DNA of 37,407 nt from Magnaporthiopsis rhizophila (lineage: Eukaryota > Ascomycota > Sordariomycetes > Magnaporthales > Magnaporthaceae), in assembly GCA_003049465.1 (NCBI GenBank), contig PYSS01000206.1, positions 1 to 37,407 on the forward strand, read 5' to 3'. Within the stretch, counting starts at the first letter, position 1. Every line of letters starts with the position of its first letter. Both the position numbers and the translations under genes were made by a program. This document shows positions 8,800-20,358 of the stretch, one piece after another. The notes below the pieces were generated by a model. The model was not told the origin of the DNA and ran no database searches. It saw only the letters and a list, made by a program, of their open reading frames with translations.

Positions 8800-10065
8800 G
8801 TTGTCGATGGATGCCGACGGGCTGGGCACAAGGAAAGTTTTATTTTCCTTTCGGGACACCCGAGCCGGCGAACGGGTAGGGTGGACCAGACCAGACCAGG
8901 TCTAGATGCGCGCCGGCATCGAAGGTCTTTGAATCGGAAATGGGCACGGATGGACGAGGCCCGCTAGTTGCGTTGCGCTGCGCTGCGGGGAGGGGGCGAG
9001 ATAGAGGGGGCAAGGAATACCAGGTAGGTAAGGTAGGTAATTGAGCGACGAGATGGAGGGATTTGGAGAAGGCAATAAATGTCCGGCCGGAGTTGCTTAG
9101 CTGATTCGAAAGGACATGGTACAACAGTACAGTCCGGTCCGAATGCTGCGTGGTATGCATACCACCTACCTTCAACCCCGGATCCCCGAGCCATTCACAG
9201 TTCGGATAGGCAGGCTGAAGTGCGGGGGATACGTGTACGCCAGCTGGCTGCTTTCACTGTTCCCGCCAAGATTGTAGTACACATTTGGATCGACAGGCGC
9301 ACGACCAACGAAAACTAGCTGACATTGCCAAGGCAGGCTTCAACTTTGATGTTATTGGGCTTTACCGCTTGGGTAGCTTTCTCATGCTCACTGCATGTCT
9401 TATTTGCTTTGCTTCTTCAGGCCCCTCATCCCCTCTTTACCCAAACAAAACGAAAATGGAAATCGAATAGACCAACATGGGCTTTTTGAAACATGACTCT
9501 TGTTTTCTTCGTCTGTTCATGCATAAGTGCCAGCCGTAAAGCAAGGGCTTGCAGAACGAAACACTGTCTTTTTGACGACAGATTCTGCTGACTCCCCGGC
9601 TTACTGAGCAGCATCAGTGAAGCCTTCCAAATCAGCGAGGGTGGTGGTGGTGTTTGAGCCGAGAACTGCCGCCCATGTATGCCGCTTGGGGATCAAAGCT
9701 AAAAACACAACCCTATTCAAACAGAAGAAGCCATGAACAAGAAAAAAGTAGAAGCAATGAAAAACTCCGTTTGCTGGTGAAAATGCTCATGACATGACCC
9801 ATTGCTAGAAGGAAAAAAAAACCAGACACCTGTAAAATGCTAGACAAAGGAAATTACATAAGAAAGGTTGATAAAGGTAGATAGAAGGCCGATGTGAAAG
9901 TCGGGGTAGAGATAAGAACGGCATCGGTAGAGAATAAATGTACAAGGTGCGAAGAAAAAGGGACGTATCACATCGTGCGTTATATCGGTGGATTGCCATG
10001 CCTGCAGTCTGGTCCAGCAGATAAAGTGAGGGGAAGTGAGTGATTCGCAGGGACCAGAAGGTGTC
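8800..10065. other. Intergenic between peptidase gene and 10066-11550 gene
   Basis: 1.27 kb holding the peptidase promoter and the 3' flank of the next gene. GGTA-type repeats occur at about 9022-9041. Open frames here are short and compositionally random; no gene is supported. Confidence 0.5.
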
Positions 10066-11550
10066 TTACGCCAGCGAGAGCGCGAGGCCGCTATCCATAG
10101 ATGCGCCGGCCGGGCGCACTGGGACATCGTCGGCCTTGGCGCCCTTTGCCGCCTCGGGTGGTTCGACCGGCGAGGCACGGTCAGAGCTCACTATTGTTTC
10201 GAGTCTCGGCCGCTGAGCCGCGTGGGGCCCATGACCTTCCGAGACGGCGCCTGACTCGTCCTCGGACGTGGCCACCGCCGCTTGTCGCCGCGCTGCCGGG
10301 CTTTTCTTGACGTTGCCTGTCGATTTCCTAGGCGAAGCACTCAGGGATGGCCGGCCTCGGTCCGAAAAGTCGCCATCGTCCGAATCGCTCGACATACCCC
10401 TGCTCTTCTCGCTGTGTTGGCTCAGCTTGGAGCGTGAAGACGAGGCGGTCGCCCTCCGGGGTCGTCTCGTCTTGGGCAGACCAAGAGACCCTGAAGAGCC
10501 GACCCTGCTGTCGGCCGTCGCGGCGGCTCCGGGGAACGGTAGCTCGCCTCCCTTGATCTTGGCGCCCACAAGTCTCTCCCCGACGACCCGCCCGAGGTGG
10601 ATGTCCGACACGGATGCGCCCGAGGGCGAAATGGCGCTCCGGCGGCTGACCGTGCTGGCCATGCTTGCGCTCCGGCTGACGGGCACCTTGGCCTCCATGA
10701 CCTTGACGGGCGGCGGGGGCTGCAGCATCCACTTGCGGCCGTCGCGGTGTGCAGGGCGCGAGCTGACCACGGGCGGGTGGTAGTCGTTCACGGGAGGGTT
10801 CTTGACGGGAGCGTAGCTGCCGTCGGATGAGGAAGACGACCGGGCCGGGGACGAGGGAGAGTAGAAGTTGCGGCGGTCCTCATTGGTGACCTCGCGCGTC
10901 TCGGCACCACGCTCCTTGCCGCTCCCGCCCAGCAGCGTCGAGTCCAGTAGCCGACCGGCCGACGAGCCGGCCTTGACGATGGCGTCCATGATCTTGTTAT
11001 GACCCGTCCGCCCAACATCGCCGTCGCGACCCTGGTGTATGCTGGAATTCTGGTCGCCCCATAGCTCCTCGTCCTCCCGCTGGTAAAGCTTCAGATTCCA
11101 GCTCTCGGAACCCCCTCCAGCTATGCTCCCCGCGTCGTCGGGTGCCACGGTCGAACTGCTCCCAGGATGCGGCACGAGTTTGGTGCTGGGTGTGTGCACC
11201 ATTCCCGGTATTGGCGCGAGCCCGACGGCAAGGGTGCTACTGCTGACGACCGTTTCCCTGCCCGAGGAGGATGAGGTTGTTAACCTCCGTTGGCTGGTGT
11301 TGCTGTTGTTGTTATTCCTCGACTTCTTGGGTAAGCTAGGCCCCATCATGATCTCCTCCTCCCAGTGAGGGCTGGTGTTGAAGGGGCTTGGTTGTCGGTA
11401 TAGACCGGGGTTTTCGGCCTCTAGCCGGTCCTTTTCCAGTCGTTCCCGCTTTGCCTTGGCCTTGGCTTTGCCTCTCTGTCGTGACGTTGTGCATGGTGTA
11501 CAGGCAACGACGTAAAAGACCGCCGACTGTATTGCCACGCCGAGAGACAT
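10066..11550 (-). CDS. Conserved fungal protein with N-terminal hydrophobic anchor
   Basis: Uncharacterised; 494 aa in one exon. Residues 1-20 (MSLGVAIQSAVFYVVACTPC) form a hydrophobic signal or anchor ending in two Cys; a very basic KAKAKAKRERLEKDRLE segment follows. I recall the pattern GLYRQPSPFNTSPHWEEEI (49-67) and the short motif YQREDEELWG (156-165) from filamentous-fungal proteins often labelled 'signal peptide-containing'. WMLQPPPPVKVMEAKVP (274-290) is a third block that looks constrained. The rest is Ser/Arg/Pro-rich and probably disordered, with phospho-like Ser-Asp clusters (about 395-420). The basic stretch right after the anchor suggests a membrane-tethered protein facing the cytosol, rather than a secreted one. 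The start is the only ATG giving the anchor; 5.1 kb separate it from the start of the same-strand neighbour at 17334. Confidence 0.8.
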   Translation of the reverse strand: MSLGVAIQSAVFYVVACTPCTTSRQRGKAKAKAKRERLEKDRLEAENPGLYRQPSPFNTSPHWEEEIMMGPSLPKKSRNNNNSNTSQRRLTTSSSSGRETVVSSSTLAVGLAPIPGMVHTPSTKLVPHPGSSSTVAPDDAGSIAGGGSESWNLKLYQREDEELWGDQNSSIHQGRDGDVGRTGHNKIMDAIVKAGSSAGRLLDSTLLGGSGKERGAETREVTNEDRRNFYSPSSPARSSSSSDGSYAPVKNPPVNDYHPPVVSSRPAHRDGRKWMLQPPPPVKVMEAKVPVSRSASMASTVSRRSAISPSGASVSDIHLGRVVGERLVGAKIKGGELPFPGAAATADSRVGSSGSLGLPKTRRPRRATASSSRSKLSQHSEKSRGMSSDSDDGDFSDRGRPSLSASPRKSTGNVKKSPAARRQAAVATSEDESGAVSEGHGPHAAQRPRLETIVSSDRASPVEPPEAAKGAKADDVPVRPAGASMDSGLALSLA

Positions 11551-14500
11551 GGTTTCCCCTGCCCGTGTTTACGCTCCCCGAAACTCCGGGTCGGTTCCGC
11601 AACCACGACGAAGAGCTCCACACTCTCGTCAGTACCCCTCCCTGCTTCCACTCAGTTCCCGTCCGTTTCTGTCAGTTTCCTATATCTCTTCCGGGCTGAT
11701 GAAACGGCGTGACGTTGAAGTTGGTAGGGTGGTGGAGTTGGCTTCCTCAAAGAAACTGTCGTTGCAGACGCATGAAGGGATCGACGATTTGGTAACGACT
11801 GTGTCGGCGAAAAAGGGGTTGGGCTCGTTTGCCGCGTCGCTGCCGCTAGGTTTCTAATAATAATGGTTGGGCATACGACGCAGCGGAACCGTCGAGGGGC
11901 TGATGTATATGTGTAGGCAGGCGGGTTGATCGGGATACCCAGTGTAATGAGCGAAACACGATTGGGAGGTCCAAAGGCAAGCGTCAAGCCGCAGTCGAGT
12001 GTTTATTTATTAGTTCCGTCCCGAAGGAGCACGCGCGCAGGGACGCAGCCGATGTTGGCGTCTTCTTTTTTGCGTGTTTTGGTGCTAGTCTGTGTCACGC
12101 CCTTCCTGCGTCCCCTAGGCCACGCTCGGTGGAGAGGACGAGGCAGAATAAAATGACGCAGGTGCAGAAGCGGCGGGGAGAAAAACCCGTGCGTGGGAGG
12201 CAATTTGCTCGGCCGTTTGGATTGTCGGGTCTGGTGGTATGTGGGTGGCTTCGGGCGAGGGCACCAAGGCTAGTGTGTGAGTCCGTCGCCCGTTTCAACA
12301 GGACCTGGCCTGCCTTGGGATGCACCGGTCGGGCATGCAACAGTCGAGCTTCTGCGTGCTGTGCGGAGTGGTGTGGTTGCTGCGTGCAGTCGATCGGTCG
12401 GTCAAGTCGGTCGATCGGTCGGTCGGCCGGTCGATGTGGTGGTGGTGTTGGCTCAGTCGCTCGCAGCCCCGGCGGCTTCGTCCCTTTGAGAGCGTGTGTC
12501 CTTGAGAGTCGTCGAGCACGCACGGCCGAGGTTCGGATGGAATGGATGGTCCTGAAGTGCCTGGAGACGGTCGGAAAGACCAAAAAGGGGAGATAAAAAG
12601 AGAGTGGCCGGCAGAAGGTGAAATTAGAGCCCAGCCAAGAACGTTCGCCGTCGATCAATTGGGTGTTTGCCGTGTTTGAGGAGAGGGAAGAAAGGGACGT
12701 CGAGGGCGACCCCTTGATGATGAGGCAGGGAGCCGTTTCCACAGGGGTTGGGCCAGTCGAGGGCAGCCTGGGGGCGGTTGAAAGGGTTGGGGCTGCGACC
12801 GAGCCGACCGTCCCTCGCAGTGTTGGTGCGGGTCCAAGGAAACGGCGCTTGGCTCGATTGGTGCACGCGAGCGCCGGGGCTGCGTGGCAGAGCTGCGACT
12901 TGCATGGGGGATCAACGGGGCCCAGCTGGGGAGGTGGGCGCCAAGACGCCATTGCTTTGCTTGCTTGCTTGCAAGTGGCACAGCGACCACAGCACATCAG
13001 GCACACTGGATGAGGGCTGGGGACATCCAGGTGCTCAGCCTCCGCCCGCCGTGCCGGCCTGACTCTAAGCCCTCGTGCCCTGAAAAGGGAATCATGAAGG
13101 GAAAGGAGAGGCGAGCACTTCCGACTTTGACGCGCTGATGTGGCGTTCTCTAACCATCATCATCATCATCATCCGTCATCAGCCACCTAGCTCCTCCGCT
13201 CAGGGCTGGGCAAGATGAAGCAGCCCAACTTGCTAGTTCCAGCCGCATCGCTTGATTCCAGCCCGAGCAGAGATCAAATTAGATGTCAAATCAATTGCGA
13301 CCAACGCCAGCCAACATGGGCCCCTTGTTCGTATTAAACACCCCATTTCCCCAACTCAGCCCGAGGGACGAAACTTGCGGGAGAGAGATTGACGGACCCA
13401 AATGCAACCCGCCAAATCGTCTCTGGTGGCGATTGTCCACGTTTCCCCACCGGCTGATGGACCTGAGCGGACGTCACAATCATCTCGAACGAATGAGACA
13501 AATCGCCCCACGAGATGATGAGGAGAAAGAGACCCATGCACTTCGAGTAGAGACCGGGGGCGGCGTGAGTTACAAAGAACCTGCCAACGGCTTTCCCAGA
13601 CCGCTACCTACCTACACGTTGGTGGGACTGGTCACACTAAACAAAGCTCGGTGTGATTCCCTCGCAGCTCGCAGGCGCTGGTGGTGGGTTACATACGCGT
13701 AAATTAGATACTGCACTTTAAGCCAGGCGCACGACAGGCACATGGGCTTGCACAACCCTAAAAGTGCACACGACATCACGTTGCACAAAGGGGACCAAGA
13801 CCAAACATGACCAAACAACTTTGACGCCTGGGGGCAGCGGGAAGGGTTCCAATGTTGAGAGAGAGCGTCTAGTGTGGGTGGCGTTACACTGCAGGTCCGG
13901 AGTCGCTCGGTAACCCAGACACGACATTGGCTACGATTTCCCAGGACGGGTAGGAGGAAACAAATTAGCCTGCTGGGAAACGCGGGGCTCGCTCGCTCCC
14001 ACCACCACCAGGACAAGCGTTCCGGGTTCCGAGACAGCATATTCTTGCCCGTACTATTTTGGACGCCAATCATTCTTGCATGGGGGTCCGGGCTGAGTAT
14101 GTATGGGGGATTTATTAACCATCGAGACTCGTGGCCCGGCAATCGACAGATTGGAAAACACCAGAAAGAAACAAATGAAGGCAAGCAATCCCCGCCCAGC
14201 TTTGTATTACACACGGCAAGCTTGGCCTGCATGCCTTGGCGGGGCTTTTGCCCGTCTGTCGGGCGGCCGCTCTTTTGTTTTTTTTCTGCTCCCGGCGCAC
14301 CTCAAAAGCAAGTCGGATAACCTTGGCCGGGCCGGAGTCGACTTGGCATCCCATCACCACCGGCATCCTTTTTTTGCGCCTAACTGGCTTCTTCTTCCCT
14401 CCCATCTCCGCAGCTATTGGCACGTGTTTGAGACATGATAGGTAAACCACATAACATCTGCGCCCCGAACCTGACTTCCCCGCGTGCCGTCATTCATCTA

Positions 14501-15921
14501 CACGAGACGTTTGTGGTCAAGAGACGCATTTTCTACAAAGCCACAAGCCACAAACTCGGGTCCCACGAGCGTTTTGTATTACCCCACCCGCGCGACGGAC
14601 ATAAACAATAATTCTTTGATTGATTGTTTGACGGGAAACCCCGTAATCAGAAGAAGAAAAAGAAAAAAAAAACTTCCGCTTGGCCGGGGTCCTTTTTTCT
14701 TCTTCTCGAGTTCATGCAATGTTCCGAGACTTTTCTCCAATCCTTGTTTCTGTTGTGATATTCCCTTTTTTTTTTTTTTTTTTTTTTTACCGTATTCCTC
14801 TCCTCTATGCCCTTGTCCTTCTCCAAATAGGGGTCTCTTCCCCCATGTCTAGGTACCTTGTGAAGAGTACATTCATCGATGCCCGACCAGGCGTGCTTGG
14901 TTGCTATTATTGTTTGCAAGCTTCGTGTTCTCCCCGGTTCCTCATGCCTATACAATACCTAGCCAGCTGTGCGCTGTCGACCCCAGGTACCTATCCCACC
15001 TTCTAAAACTGGATTCGCTCAGTTCAGAGCCTGTCCACGGTGGTGTCGTTTGGGTGGCAAAAGACAAAAATTAATACGCCGATAGCAACGGTGTCATGCT
15101 CTATGTTGTATTGGTATGGCGGGCATTTCCATTTTCATTCAGACTTTTCTGTTTTCCGGGTAATTACGAACAGTAGATGATTAAGGACAGGACCGAAGAA
15201 GAGTGGGATCAACCAGAGATTCAGGATAGCCGCAGGAAGGAAAAAAAAGACATGAGAGCGACAGACAGAAGGAAATACCGCACCGATTCCGCCCACCCCC
15301 ATGTTCGCAGCAGAGTCGTAAACAGAATCCATGGCATGTCCCCTCCCTTATTTTTCGTTTTGTTGACCCTCCCATTCCCCTCTTCGTTTGCCCCCTTGAA
15401 AAATGCCCGATATGTCGTGGGCATGTGGCAGATGGAAAGAGTTACCTAGTTTTACATACAACGGACTCCATGCGGGTGGCCGTCTTCCCTTGTGCCTTGA
15501 ATCCCACAGCGCCAATCTGACGAAGAAATTTTTTTGTGATAGATTGGTAACAACAGCAAGAACAAGGCCAGTCCTGTGAGAGAAAATGAAACGTGAAGAG
15601 ACCGCGCCGGAGGGGAATCTATCATGGCAGCGCGAGTGGCAGTATAGAAGTTGCGGAAAGACGGGACAGTCATGTCCACCATGCCTGGTCCGCATCCGTG
15701 TGGGTTGTGCGTCGCTCGAGAAAGGAAGAGGAAGGACAAAACCGAGGCGGGGGCCTCTGTTGCTAGGGCTGGAAATGCCCTAGTACGTGCTGGTGACCCA
15801 ATATGTGCCACTGTTTTTTGCGTTCAGAGACGATCACCACCAGCCCTGCCCCAATAGTGGCAAAGCCCTGGGCAAGGAGAGTGGATACGAGGAAACCTCG
15901 TGGGCCGGCGCTATGAAACGC
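11551..15921. other. 4.4-kb gene-free region
   Basis: It lies between the start of one minus-strand gene and the stop of the next. It holds simple repeats: (GGTC/GATC)-like runs at 12385-12435, (CTTG) near 12958-12973, (ATC) at 13156-13180, T23 at 14766-14788, and an A/T-rich inverted repeat at 14649-14706. Open frames up to 303 codons exist (12095-13006 minus) but show no domain, codon bias or exon pattern. A 65-codon minus frame at 15135-15332 has two hydrophobic stretches, but nothing else supports it. No gene is called. Confidence 0.45.
14766..14788 (+). repeat. Poly(T) tract, 23 nt
   Basis: Uninterrupted T run in the gene-free region. No element boundary is visible beside it. Confidence 0.9.
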
Positions 15922-17334
15922 TCAGACATCCCACTCCTCCTCCTCCTCGGCCAGATCCGCGGCGCCATCGGCGTTGAGGGCAGCAAAGGACGAGTTCTGG
16001 GAGAAGGTCTTGGGCCGTTGGCTTTCCTTGCCCGCGACGGGTTTGGCAGTGGTCAGCGAGGTCGCCGAGGCGGCGGGCGTGACGGCCTCGGCCTTGTTCT
16101 GCGGCACAGCCTCGTCGGTGCTCTCAGCTGTGCTGTCCTCCTCCAGCTTCTTCTTGTTCTTGCGAGCCTTGGTCTTGACGGTGCTCCATGACTCCTCCTC
16201 GCGCAGCATTTGGATCTGCTCCTCCTCGGATGGCAGAGACTCCATCCAGGTCTCGCCCGAGGCGGCCTTCTTCTGCGGCTTGGCTGCCGCCGCTGGGGCG
16301 GGGGGCTCAGCCGGCTTCTCGGCATCAAAGGTGTCCAGGGGCTGGACAGGGAGGTATCCGTTCTTGGAATCGCCGTTGGGCTTGCTGCTGCCGGTCCAGG
16401 CATTGCCCTGGGCCTTGGCTGCCATGAAGCCGGAGCCATCCTGGGCGGCACGTCCCTCAGCAAGGCGCACCGTCTTACGCTGCGCCTCGAGACGGACCTT
16501 GCGGTCGGCCTCGGCCTCTTCACGCGCCGCCTTGGCGGCCTCGGCCTTCTTCCTGTTCTGGCGCTGCTTTTTGGTCTCGACCGGCGCCGCAGCCTTGGCA
16601 GGGCGTGGCTTGTTGTTGGTCTTCTCCTCCGTGTCGGTCAGGCGCAGGATCGAGGGTCCAGGTGCCGGCTTCTCCAGCATGTCCGAGACGTCACCCGCCG
16701 CGTTGACCGCCGAGACGACGGGCGATGCGGCCGACGACTGGTCGTCGTCGGCGTCGATACCGGCGGTCGATGAGGGCGCAGAAGCCTTGGACTCCTCCGG
16801 GGCGGCGGCTGCGGCCTTTTTCGGGGCCTCCTCGGCGCGGGACTGCTTGACCGACTTCTGCCTGACATCGTCCTTGGACTTGACGGTAAACTTGGTGCCC
16901 TGCTTGACGCTGGAGAGCTGCCTAGCAAACTCGCGGTTGTTGGCCTCGTCGTCATCAGAGCTGTGGCCGGCGGCCGACTTCTTCTGGGCGACCTTCTGGG
17001 GGTTGGCCTTCTCCTTCTGGGAGGCGGCCTTCTCTTTCTGGGAGGCAGCCTTGGGCTGCTCTTGTTTGGCGGCCGCGGCGTAGCTCTCCTTGTTTGCCTT
17101 GGGTTGGGCGGCGGCAGGGGTTTCGGTCGCACGCTGACGTTTAGGCTTGGTGTGCTCCTTTTCCTTGACGTCCCTTCTTCCCTGGTTGGTATTCCGCTGG
17201 TCGTCCCTCGGCTTCTGGCCGGTGATCCGATGCGCCAAGCGTCGCTGGTTCTTGTCCCATTCCCTGTAGGCGAAGAAGCCGGCGACAGAAATCACAACGG
17301 CCCAGCCCACGGCAGTCGACATGGAGGCCCCCAT
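15922..17334 (-). CDS. Uncharacterised fungal protein with N-terminal membrane segment
   Basis: 470 aa, single exon, function unknown. Residues about 7-23 (TAVGWAVVISVAGFFAY) form one membrane segment, followed by Arg/Lys-rich sequence, so the long remainder is probably cytosolic. It is highly charged and Ala/Lys/Glu-rich: a short repeat of ASQKEK units near residues 94-110, a Lys/Arg/Ala coiled-coil-like stretch (about 260-295), the more ordered-looking WMESLPSEEEQIQMLREEE with SWSTVKTK (about 357-383), and an acidic C-terminus EEEEEWDV. The combination of an anchor, a coiled coil and the Trp-containing block looks like an ascomycete-specific family; I cannot name it. The ATG at 17334 precedes the anchor closely; Met5 is an alternative start. 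The C-rich sequence just upstream (17340-17800, minus) looks like leader or promoter. Confidence 0.78.
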   Translation of the reverse strand: MGASMSTAVGWAVVISVAGFFAYREWDKNQRRLAHRITGQKPRDDQRNTNQGRRDVKEKEHTKPKRQRATETPAAAQPKANKESYAAAAKQEQPKAASQKEKAASQKEKANPQKVAQKKSAAGHSSDDDEANNREFARQLSSVKQGTKFTVKSKDDVRQKSVKQSRAEEAPKKAAAAAPEESKASAPSSTAGIDADDDQSSAASPVVSAVNAAGDVSDMLEKPAPGPSILRLTDTEEKTNNKPRPAKAAAPVETKKQRQNRKKAEAAKAAREEAEADRKVRLEAQRKTVRLAEGRAAQDGSGFMAAKAQGNAWTGSSKPNGDSKNGYLPVQPLDTFDAEKPAEPPAPAAAAKPQKKAASGETWMESLPSEEEQIQMLREEESWSTVKTKARKNKKKLEEDSTAESTDEAVPQNKAEAVTPAASATSLTTAKPVAGKESQRPKTFSQNSSFAALNADGAADLAEEEEEWDV

Positions 17335-20169
17335 GATGATTTGGCGGCGTTCACGTGAGATGCCAGAAGCGGGTCAGCCGTAGGGAAGGTCGAGGCGGGA
17401 TCTCAGAAGAGAGATCGGGGTGTGCTGGTCAGAGTGCGGTCGGTTGTGCTCCACCGAAGCAAGGTTGGACGAAGTGAGGCGATGAGTTTGTCGAGGGCCT
17501 AAACAAGATGCTATCTATAGGCAGGTAGGCGCCCTGGAAGGTAGATAGATTGGTGTCCCGTCTAGCTGCGGATCGAGCGAATGATGATAGAGTTCAGGTG
17601 AGATGCATGCGGGTGGGATTTGCCGGGCGAGACGAGCCGGTCGGAGCTCTGGGCTGTGTCTCGTCTGTGGGTTGAGCGAGCGGTACTGGAAGGGTGACTG
17701 GGCAGACCTGGAGTTGGAGGAGGTAGACGGCAAGCGGTGCAGACGGAGCAATGGGGTGACGAGCGTGAGACGGGTGCTCAGGTTGAGTAGGTTGTTTGAA
17801 ATGGAATTTCGACGCCAGGGGATGCTGCTTGGCAGGCTGGTGGTGAAATAAACAGGTGGCTTCAGGGACACAAACGTGACGGCGAGTTCCTCTCCAAAAA
17901 GAGCGCCCCAGTCGATTGTCCAGTGAGGTTGCAGCTTGCCACCCAGAATTATGGAGCCAGCGGGCATGGACCACTAGAGACGGATCGCGCGGCGATTGAC
18001 GAACTGGTAATTAGCAAGGGATAGAATAGAGTCTTGGTAGTTACGGAAATTTTGATGGTAAATGACAGAGAAATTTCAGCTGGCAGTGGAAGCTCGTCCG
18101 GCAACAAACAGGCACACGCATCTGAATAGGTACACAACTGGCAGTGGTTATTTCCGCATCCTTTTTTGAGCCTGCCCGGACAGCATCCGTTGCTTCTGCC
18201 ACATCCCAGACTGACTTTTTGGCTTCTTCTGTGATGATCCGTGGTGTGGATATGGCCACCTCAGCGGAGCATGTGTTCCCCGTGAACGGCCCCACTCATT
18301 TCGTGGCTCGCTGGCTGGCTGCCCCTGGCTGGAAGCGACACCAGATATCTATCCGTTGGCCACGTCCCACCCGAGCAGCTGAATAGCCTCAGCCTTTGCG
18401 CCAATGACCTCACCATGAGCGCCCAGGGCAGAGTTAGATCCCTTCTTCTCGTCCCGGTTCTCCTTGCGTGAATGAGGCTCCGAGAGAGTAGAGCGAGCAG
18501 ATTAGAGTACCCATTGCAACTACCTGTATCAGTGTGCGGCCGTCGAGAATATGCCATTGGTGTGCCAAAAGTTGCCGCGCTCACCAATCGGCGCTTGTCT
18601 GCGGATATGCCGTCGCCTCGATGCTGAATTCGGCACGGGCCAATCGGAATGGATGGCCGCGGGATTGTTTCAGCTCCCCAACAGCTACGGCATCGCGCCT
18701 GGGCCGACCCGAGAGAGAGCGTGAGCCACACACTATCTGGCCCTGGCAATTGCCCCTTTATGCCGCATCTGTTCACTGTGGCCGTTCTCGTTGACGCTAG
18801 TACGGACTGGCTTTGGTATGTATGCGCTTTCCGCAGGTGCTACGTGTGCTGGACATGACTGGGGGAGATTTCACCGCCATGACCGACTTATCCGGAATCG
18901 AAAACCCGACGAGCCGGAAGCAACAAGGAACCAGGCGTCCGTGCATGTATCTCTGTTTCGTATTCGCCGTGTGAGGCCGGATCGCCGTCTGGCAGTGTTT
19001 GGAGAAGCCACGGTGTCTGGTATCCCTATGTATGTGCAACATGACGCCGGGGGCTTTGCCAAGAGGCGCTCAGATGATTCGGCGGAGATCATCGGCGGCT
19101 AGGTAGGTACCTAGGTAGGTAGGTAGCCGCGGCACCAGCGCTGGAACCACCGATCTTGTCGCGATCCTCTTGTGCGACTGCTTATCAACTCACAATGACT
19201 TGTAAATTGTACCACTCTCTCTTAATTTATCGGCCACATGGATGTCTCGTGGGATCTGGACGTGTCTGGAATATCTGGACATATATCACACATGTTACCT
19301 TTCGGAGTAAGGAGCGCATGGCGGCCGGCGAGGTAACCCTCCTGAGGCTTCGGGTCAGGCAGATTCATCACTGCCACCATCGTCGCGACAGGAAGGCATC
19401 CTTGCTCGGGCGGCTAATTCGAAGGTCGGCGGTTACTGGGAGGAAGAAATATCTCCAGCCACGATGTTCCTGCGAGCAACAAGGGGACTTGCTCGCCGTT
19501 AAAGACTCCGAAAGGAGATAGACGGCCCAGAACCCCACCCCAGCCCGGATGGACACTGGCTCTGAAACGGTAACATCAACTGCAGGGCTGTGCTGCGGTG
19601 TGTGAAATGACATTGAACTGTTCACCGTTGACCGATAATCACTCCGCCTCCTCTCTTGGTTTGATAACTTGGTCGTCTGCACGTGAGCTTATCGATCGCC
19701 GTGGACGGGATTCAAATGGGAGGCACGAAGTGTCCGACATCGTCCGCTGACGACAATTGACACCGGAAAGACAAAGATACTCTTGCACTGCGTCGATAGC
19801 GCAATGGGCCCTGAAGAAGACCTTGTTTCCTCTGGAGGCATCATGATTTGCAGGTATCCCCATCGGGGATCGCCCAGGACCCAAAGAGGTTTAGTGTCGT
19901 GTTCTCCATGACCCCTGAACATATCCCTGGATAGGAGCAGCCGTGAGCCCTACGAACCATGGGAGCTTTGGAGAAGGATGCAATCATGACCAGGCTATGG
20001 TCGTATTTCTCATTATGCGGTTGCATGTGGGTGTGAAGACCTGTGTATGGTTATCACACTCCGGCCCTTTTCGGAGCCATTTTCAGACCTATTCAACCAG
20101 ACCAGGCCTAGTGGTTGGGGTGTGTGTTCTAGTCAGGGCCCGGGATCCTTCGCGGCTAGCGCGGGGAGT

Positions 20170-20358
20170 CTACATCTGCGCTTGCGCGACTACCTTGGTA
20201 GGGTAGACTAGACCGTCTGTGAGATGAGCCGTGGACGGGACAGAACGATAGGGCAGCTTCCGAGCTGACGGCACATACAGTACGGAGCGGCCGGAGCTCA
20301 TGTCGTAGAACTGCCGGGCACGGAAAGGGCTGACCACCTCTGCGGAGCAGTCAGCCAT
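20170..20358 (-). CDS. Possible small ORF with strong start context
   Basis: 62 codons. The ATG lies in GCCGCCACCATGG, a full Kozak-type context, and the product (MADCSAEVVSPFRARQFYDM and on) has a balanced composition with no low complexity. No domain, signal peptide or homologue is recognised, and no intron is evident. It could be a small gene, the first exon of a lost gene or chance. Confidence 0.2.
   Translation of the reverse strand: MADCSAEVVSPFRARQFYDMSSGRSVLYVPSARKLPYRSVPSTAHLTDGLVYPTKVVAQAQM

Noticed and set aside
12095..13006. 303-codon minus-strand frame in the gene-free region
   Set aside because: Pro/Arg/Thr-rich, contains translated simple repeats (PIDRLDRPIDC), and has no domain or splice pattern. 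It lies in the probable promoter of the 10066-11550 gene.
15974..17083. 369-codon plus-strand frame over the 15922-17334 gene
   Set aside because: Antisense shadow with Ala/Ser/Leu composition and no domain.
17515..17967. 150-codon minus frame starting MPAGSIILGGKLQPHW, faintly like ATP synthase subunit K (Atp19)
   Set aside because: The similarity is limited to a few residues needing a gap, the rest is C-rich leader-like sequence, and no consistent exon structure was found.
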